From the NCBI RefSeq assembly GCF_020921035.1, contig NC_063154.1, positions 29,211,948-29,275,947 on the forward strand: DNA of 64,000 bases, read 5' to 3'. Positions 60,236 to 64,000 of this stretch are shown here, one piece after another. The stretch's first letter is position 1. Every line of letters starts with the position of its first letter. This DNA is from Rhodamnia argentea. Its lineage: Eukaryota > Streptophyta > Magnoliopsida > Myrtales > Myrtaceae. The position numbers and the translations under genes are program-made. The notes below the pieces were generated by a model. That model was not told the DNA's origin, did not search any database, and saw nothing but the letters and a program-made list of their open reading frames with translations.

Positions 60236-60425
60236 AACTCCGGGATTGGTGCAATTGGTTAAGGCATAGCGAAAGTTTCAGCTCGAAACTGGGGAATTGT
60301 TCGTTTGAATCCCACAAATTGTGTGCATGCTATTTGACCTACGCAGGGGCCTAAGCTTAACTGATTTTGCAGGATATTTCATTGGCTTAACCTCCACACC
60401 TATGGCCCTAGATTGTAGCGAAAAC
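60236..60425 (+). mobile_element. tRNA-related SINE-like element, second example
   Basis: TGGTGCAATTGGTTAAGGCA fits a pol III A box and GTTCGTTTGAATCCC a B box about 60 bp later. The sequence between and after differs from the SINE at 51.0 kb, so it is another family. Its 3' end is not clear. Confidence 0.55.
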
Positions 60426-61200
60426 AATTGCGTACTTTGGGAGAATGTTAATTTCATATGGTAATTTTTTTTTCCTAGTATGTGCACTTATTCTCCATAT
60501 ATTAGGTAGTTACCATGCAAAAGGTCCTTATCACCTTAATTACAAAGTGAACGTCCCTGATGACTTTAATTAGTCAAAACATTATTTTTAAAAATTAGGC
60601 ATAACCTTTTCGAATAGTCATAATGGACATACAGATTAAGGAGTAATTTCACATATTCTAATCTAACACTTACGGTTGGCAAAATAATTAAACAACTTCA
60701 ATATTTCCTTCTGAACTGAGTTTTTTTTTTTGTCACCTGAAGGATTGATTTGAGGTGCTTTCTGTTAATAAACCTCTAAAAGTTCGTAATATGACACATG
60801 AAAAGTCAAGACATATTGTTACCTAACGGTCAACATTAATTGGATATTAGTACATGACCAATTAACAGTGGAGGAAAGGAAGGAGACTTAGACATTGGTG
60901 AGAAATAATCAAATGAAAGATAAAAACATTATAATTTTTGTACGGCAATCACTTAGATATCATAACCTTTTTTAGATCACTAAGTGCCATGATTTATATA
61001 TGATGCTCACTTGAAAATCATAACTTTTTTTCGATCACTTAAATGGTATGTAACTTTTTCAAAGATCATTTGAGTGCCATTAAATTTTGAAACAACAAGT
61101 GGCTTGTCACGTCGAATTTCCGAGATACATGAATGAATGTTCCTAAAATAGTTTGGCCATCAAGCTGTGATTTGAAAATTATCGCACTCCCGTCAACGTT
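60426..61200. other. Repeat R copy and diverged MITE remnants
   Basis: 60520-60870 is the last copy of repeat R. 60940-61080 has degraded 'CACTTGAAAATCATAAC' and 'TTGAGTGCCAT' units related to the MITE at 44354. No gene. Confidence 0.55.
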
Positions 61201-61515
61201 AAACATATAGTTTGCAAGTCCACGTTGGTGGCTCGACAGATGGGACCCACTGCGGTCTTTCTTTTATTTTAAATCGTTGGATCTCCAGAACTGAAGCTCA
61301 CCCATTGATTGGTCATCCTTTTCTGCACTCAAAATCTTATTCCCTTCTTCGTCTCTCATTCTTGCTCTGTTTCGCTCTTTCTTCTCCTCAGCCAAGCCAT
61401 CCTTCTTCTTCTACTTCACTACCTGCTTCTCTTTCTCTTCATTCTATCTCTCTCTCGGTCTCCCCGTTTTATCGCTCTTTCTTTCTCGAAAAAAAAAAAA
61501 TAAGCAAAATTGTCG
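61201..61515 (+). promoter_or_regulatory. Upstream region and pyrimidine-rich leader of the right NLR
   Basis: CGTTGGATCTCC at about 61275 resembles the X duplications, and a TC-rich leader runs from about 61330 to 61490, ending in an A-run just before the ATG at 61516. No convincing TATA box was found. An ORF overlaps this region in another frame but ends inside the NLR and is not a gene. Confidence 0.55.
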
Positions 61516-64000
61516 ATGGATTGGTGTTTTTCTATTGCGTGGGATGTCTTGAAGTGCCTAGTTGTTCCCGTCAAGCGTCAATTCGGATACGTCTTGTCCT
61601 CCAAGAGCTACGCAAACGGTCTTCAGGAGGAAGTCCAGAAGCTGGCAGACGAGTCTCAGAGGGTCACCTCTCTTGCGGACGTGGCCAGTAACAATCTTCG
61701 GGTTTTCTACAGGGGCTTCACGGAGTGGCAGGCAAGTGCTGAGAAGGCCTTGGTAGAGGCGAAAGACCTGTCGGGCAAATTTGAAGGGGCGAGCAAGAGT
61801 TGCTGCCGCGGGACTCTTCCCGACCCCGTTTGTCGCTATCGGTTCAGCAGGAAGGCCAAGGAAAAGATGGAGGCCCTCCGGCAACTAACTGAAAAATGCA
61901 GTGAATTCAAGGAACCGAATGACATCTCCTCCAGCCTTCCTGCTCGGGGGAATGTCACTGCTCCGACTCCGGGCAGGAGAGAGGGCAAAGAAGTCATGCA
62001 GTCGACCGCTGCGACGGCCTCTGCTTCTTCAGCCTCTACTGCGATTAAGGACGATGGTGTCTTCGAATCCAGAGCTCAGATCATAAGAGACATCATGAAA
62101 GCTCTTGCTGATAACAGCAACAGAGTGGTCGGGGTTTACGGGATGGCCGGGGTTGGCAAGTCCACCCTTTTGGTGGATGCCGAAAGGAGACTAAGGGAAG
62201 AGAAGTCGTTTGATTGGGTCGCTAAGGCCAACGTGTCGGAAAATCCAGACATCGAGACCATTCAAGGAGATATTGCGGACGCCTTGGGCCTTACTGACAT
62301 TAAGAACAAAGAGACTCCCGGCGGGCGAGCGAACTTTCTGCGCGACAGGTTGAAAGCCGAGGAGGAGAAGAACAAGAAGGTGCTCATAATACTGGATAAC
62401 CTGTGGAAGGGGTTGGACTTGAAATCAGTCGGCATTCCCTGCGGACATGACAACGAGGTCATAGGGTGCAAGTTGTTGTTGACGTCAAGAGATCGTGTTG
62501 TTTTGCGAACTAAAATGGGCTGCGACAAGGAGTTCCCCCTTGGTGAGCTGAGGGACGAAGAAGCAAAAAGTTTGTTTGAGAGGCTGGTGGGAGACAAAGT
62601 TCATGATGACGAGTTCAAATCCTTGGTGGATGAAGCCCTCCACAAATGTGCAGGTTTGCCTTTCCTTATTGTCCTTATGGCGAAAGTTTTTAAACGTGCT
62701 GAGTTTTCTGACTGTAAGAATGCTTTGAAGCAAATTAAGTTGTCTAAAAACGAAGGAATCGGTGAGATGATAAATGAGAGTTTGCAATTGAGTTATAACA
62801 ACTTAAAAGACTCGGATAAGTCATTGTTAGCGCTCTGTGTTGCTTATGGCACCTCTAAGCCCTCTCTCGAAAACTTGGTGAGGTACGCCGTGGGTTGGGG
62901 GCTCTTTCGAGAAGATGACATGGAACAAGCTAGAGAGAGTTTGAGATCAGGGATTCGTGCTCTTCAAGACTCCTCCCTCCTGTTAGAGGATGAAAATGCT
63001 TATGGTTTCAAGATACACGACTTGGTTCGTGAGTTTGTTGCCTCGGTCGCTTCAAGAGATCATCCTCTTCTCGTTTTGAATGAGAAAGATAAGTTGTTAG
63101 TAGAACAGTTAAAGGACAAGCTCAAAAGTTGCAGGGCAATATGCTTTCCCCACGTCTACATGAAGGAGCTTCCCGAAGGGTTAGATTGCCCCGAAATGCG
63201 GATCTTTTTGTTGTTCACAAACAATAAAACTCTTAAGGTCCCGGATTCTTATTTCAACTCCATGAGAAAACTCATGGTCTTGCATCTTTCTCGGGTGCGT
63301 CTCAGTCGTTCACCTTCGCCATTTCAGTCCTTGGAGGACTTATACACTCTCTGTCTAGATGGTTGTTCATTAGATGATGTAGCCATGATTGGCGAGCTAA
63401 AAAGGCTGCATATTCTTAGCTTTGTCAACTCCAATATTCAACGATTGCCAAAAGAGATTGGACAATTGGTACAGCTGAAGTTGCTAGACTTAGACAATTG
63501 CTCACGACTTGAGATAATTGAACCGGGAGTGCTCGAAAGCTTGACGAATTTGGAGGAGTTGTATATGAAGAATAGCTTTGATCATTGGAATGCCGTGGAG
63601 CAAATTCCGCCAACTAATGCCAGGCTCATTGAGTTGAACAAATTGAAGAATCTCTATACTTTGCATGTGTCCATTCTCAATCTGAGTGTGCTCCCGGAGG
63701 ATCTAAACGTCGAGAAACTAACCAAGTACCAAATCCGGATAGGTGATGTGCCACACTGGCGAATTCGCAATGGATCGAGCATATTGGAGCTTAAGTTGGA
63801 TCCAATAAGCGATATTCTTCAGAAAGGATGCATACAAACTTTATTAGGCAAAACCGACGATCTCTTCTTAGATGGATTAAACGGAATTGAGCAGACTATT
63901 TGCGTGTTATCCCAAAAAGGTTTTTCGAAATTAAAGCACCTACAAGTCAAGAGTAGTCCCTCCGTCCATTACGTCCTCCAATCTCCATCACATACGGAGT
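61516..64000 (+). CDS. CC-NBS-LRR disease resistance protein (At4g27190/RPS5-like), 5' part
   Basis: One uninterrupted frame from ATG 61516 to the window edge, 828 codons and still open. The start is chosen because it follows the leader and gives the family N-terminus (MDWCFSIAWDVLKCLVVPVK). The coiled-coil domain (about 1-140) has the RPS2/RPS5-type 'SCCRGTLPDPVCRYRFSRKA'. NB-ARC: P-loop GMAGVGKST at 209-217, kinase-2 VLIILDNLW at 289-297, RNBS-B 'LLLTSRDR' at 320-327, GLPF at 380-383, and the MHD position reads IHD at 500-502. Irregular LRRs follow from about residue 540 ('LMVLHLSRVRLSR', 'RLPKEIGQLVQLKLLDLDNC', 'LTNLEELYMKNSF'). Such receptors act in the cytoplasm as nucleotide-dependent switches that trigger immunity. 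No stop or frameshift is seen. Further LRR exons like those at 1384-6730 are expected beyond the edge. Confidence 0.93.
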   Translation, partial: MDWCFSIAWDVLKCLVVPVKRQFGYVLSSKSYANGLQEEVQKLADESQRVTSLADVASNNLRVFYRGFTEWQASAEKALVEAKDLSGKFEGASKSCCRGTLPDPVCRYRFSRKAKEKMEALRQLTEKCSEFKEPNDISSSLPARGNVTAPTPGRREGKEVMQSTAATASASSASTAIKDDGVFESRAQIIRDIMKALADNSNRVVGVYGMAGVGKSTLLVDAERRLREEKSFDWVAKANVSENPDIETIQGDIADALGLTDIKNKETPGGRANFLRDRLKAEEEKNKKVLIILDNLWKGLDLKSVGIPCGHDNEVIGCKLLLTSRDRVVLRTKMGCDKEFPLGELRDEEAKSLFERLVGDKVHDDEFKSLVDEALHKCAGLPFLIVLMAKVFKRAEFSDCKNALKQIKLSKNEGIGEMINESLQLSYNNLKDSDKSLLALCVAYGTSKPSLENLVRYAVGWGLFREDDMEQARESLRSGIRALQDSSLLLEDENAYGFKIHDLVREFVASVASRDHPLLVLNEKDKLLVEQLKDKLKSCRAICFPHVYMKELPEGLDCPEMRIFLLFTNNKTLKVPDSYFNSMRKLMVLHLSRVRLSRSPSPFQSLEDLYTLCLDGCSLDDVAMIGELKRLHILSFVNSNIQRLPKEIGQLVQLKLLDLDNCSRLEIIEPGVLESLTNLEELYMKNSFDHWNAVEQIPPTNARLIELNKLKNLYTLHVSILNLSVLPEDLNVEKLTKYQIRIGDVPHWRIRNGSSILELKLDPISDILQKGCIQTLLGKTDDLFLDGLNGIEQTICVLSQKGFSKLKHLQVKSSPSVHYVLQSPSHTE

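Noticed and set aside
61212..61691. A 159-codon plus-strand ORF over the start of the right NLR
   Set aside because: It overlaps the leader and the NLR coiled-coil in another frame, is rich in Ser/Leu from the CT tract and resembles nothing.
1..64000. CRISPR array, rRNA operon or canonical tRNA gene
   Set aside because: No regularly spaced identical repeats, no rRNA sequence and no complete tRNA cloverleaf were seen; the only A/B-box pairs belong to SINE-like elements.

Overview
This is a stretch of plant nuclear DNA, from a dicot and probably a woody species. The evidence is intron-containing CC-NBS-LRR genes, VRN1/REM-type B3 genes, a Ty1-copia polyprotein, MULE, hAT and PIF/Harbinger-type elements, and AT-rich intergenic DNA. 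The mix of At4g27190-like NLRs and clustered B3 genes reminds me of Myrtaceae such as Eucalyptus, but that is an inference.

Layout. (1) 1-6.7 kb holds the last five LRR exons of a plus-strand NLR that starts left of the window. (2) 6.9-11.6 kb holds two dead metabolic gene copies: a beta-ureidopropionase (PYD3) pseudogene that has lost its catalytic core, and a 5' fragment of a RIBA riboflavin-biosynthesis gene. (3) 12.0-14.7 kb has two B3-domain relics, a 400-bp direct repeat and an intact two-exon single-B3 gene. (4) 15-24 kb is mobile-element territory: a degenerate unidentified ORF, a complete 1.8-kb Pack-MULE with a perfect 9-bp target duplication that carries a sugar-phosphate translocator fragment, and a decayed minus-strand Ty1-copia element. 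(5) 24.2-26.2 kb is a minus-strand receptor-like-protein (RLP) relic split by a 925-bp hAT-like element with an 8-bp target duplication. (6) 27.3-36.4 kb carries two tandem three-B3-domain REM genes about 5.8 kb apart, each with its own frameshift(s). A third, older REM exon relic at 38.9-40.4 kb is split by an insertion. (7) 40.5-61.2 kb has no gene I can support. It is a patchwork of segmental duplications, foldback elements, MITEs with visible target duplications, two SINE-like sequences, and several copies of the leader that precedes the next NLR. (8) 61.5-64.0 kb is the 5' part (CC, NB-ARC, first LRRs) of a second plus-strand NLR that runs off the right edge.

Biologically this is a fragment of an NLR resistance-gene cluster. 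The ~55 kb between the two NLRs was filled by B3/REM duplications, gene-fragment capture and repeated duplication of NLR upstream DNA. Apparently intact genes are the two NLRs (both cut by the window) and the single-B3 gene. Coordinates of exons come from reading splice sites by eye, and edges of old repeats are approximate.
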